A stretch of DNA of 5,308 bases. It comes from Sulfuriferula multivorans. Lineage in GTDB: Bacteria > Pseudomonadota > Gammaproteobacteria > Burkholderiales > Thiobacillaceae. The notes beneath the pieces were generated by a model. That model was not told where the DNA came from and searched no databases. It saw only the letters and a program-made list of their open reading frames with translations. The DNA is taken from contig JAAFGW010000216.1 of assembly GCA_010365175.1 (NCBI GenBank), positions 1 through 5,308 on the forward strand, read 5' to 3'. Position numbers and translations under genes: made by a program. Positions 5,261-5,308 of the stretch are shown in pieces (position 1 is the stretch's first letter; the number at the start of each line of letters is the position of its first letter).

Positions 5261-5289
5261 TTAATATTCCAACGTTATTCAAGGGACAA
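5261..5289 (-). promoter_or_regulatory. Candidate promoter immediately before the 135-residue gene
   Basis: On the minus strand TTGTCC (5289-5284) and TATTAA (5266-5261) each match four of six consensus positions and are spaced exactly 17 nt apart. The -10 ends only 4 nt before the ATG at 5256, so transcription would begin at or just inside the start codon. Either the message is leaderless or the match is fortuitous and the real promoter lies beyond 5308. Confidence 0.25.
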
Positions 5290-5308
5290 GGGGCCGGATC
5301 GATATTGA

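Overview
The window looks like ordinary chromosomal DNA from a betaproteobacterium, probably order Burkholderiales and possibly Alcaligenaceae. This rests on remembered family resemblance (the HflX variant, the YkgJ-type protein and the 135-residue hypothetical protein) and moderate-to-high GC coding sequence, not on a search. I see no phage, transposon, CRISPR, tRNA or rRNA signature.

Layout from left to right. The window opens inside a minus-strand HflX-type GTPase gene, of which only the N-terminal 188 codons are present. A small GIY-YIG-like nuclease gene is transcribed divergently from it. That gene converges, across a perfect 10-bp hairpin, on a minus-strand block. In transcription order the block holds: a YkgJ-type cysteine-cluster protein (3636 to 3337), multi-pass membrane protein B (3092 to 2502), a small lipoprotein (2152 to 1904) and membrane protein A (1762 to 1217). 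A and B are clear paralogues: about 79 of 119 core residues are identical by hand count, without gaps. They flank the lipoprotein. The gaps between these genes are 140-350 bp, so a tight operon is unlikely and each gene may have its own promoter.

Between the YkgJ gene and the next plus-strand gene lies a 521-bp stretch (3637-4157) with no conventional gene. Its minus strand carries a protein-like open frame interrupted by one in-frame TAA and ending in a dense cysteine cluster. This is the least explained part of the window. A plus-strand MarC/YchE-family membrane protein gene follows. Directly before its start is an exact 14-bp tandem duplication and no visible Shine-Dalgarno sequence. The window closes with a minus-strand conserved hypothetical gene of 135 codons that converges on the marC-type gene.

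The genes do not form an evident pathway. Envelope proteins are the common theme: A, B, the lipoprotein and the MarC-type protein. I found no convincing new multi-gene system. The best leads are the paralogue-lipoprotein-paralogue cluster and the interrupted cysteine-rich frame.
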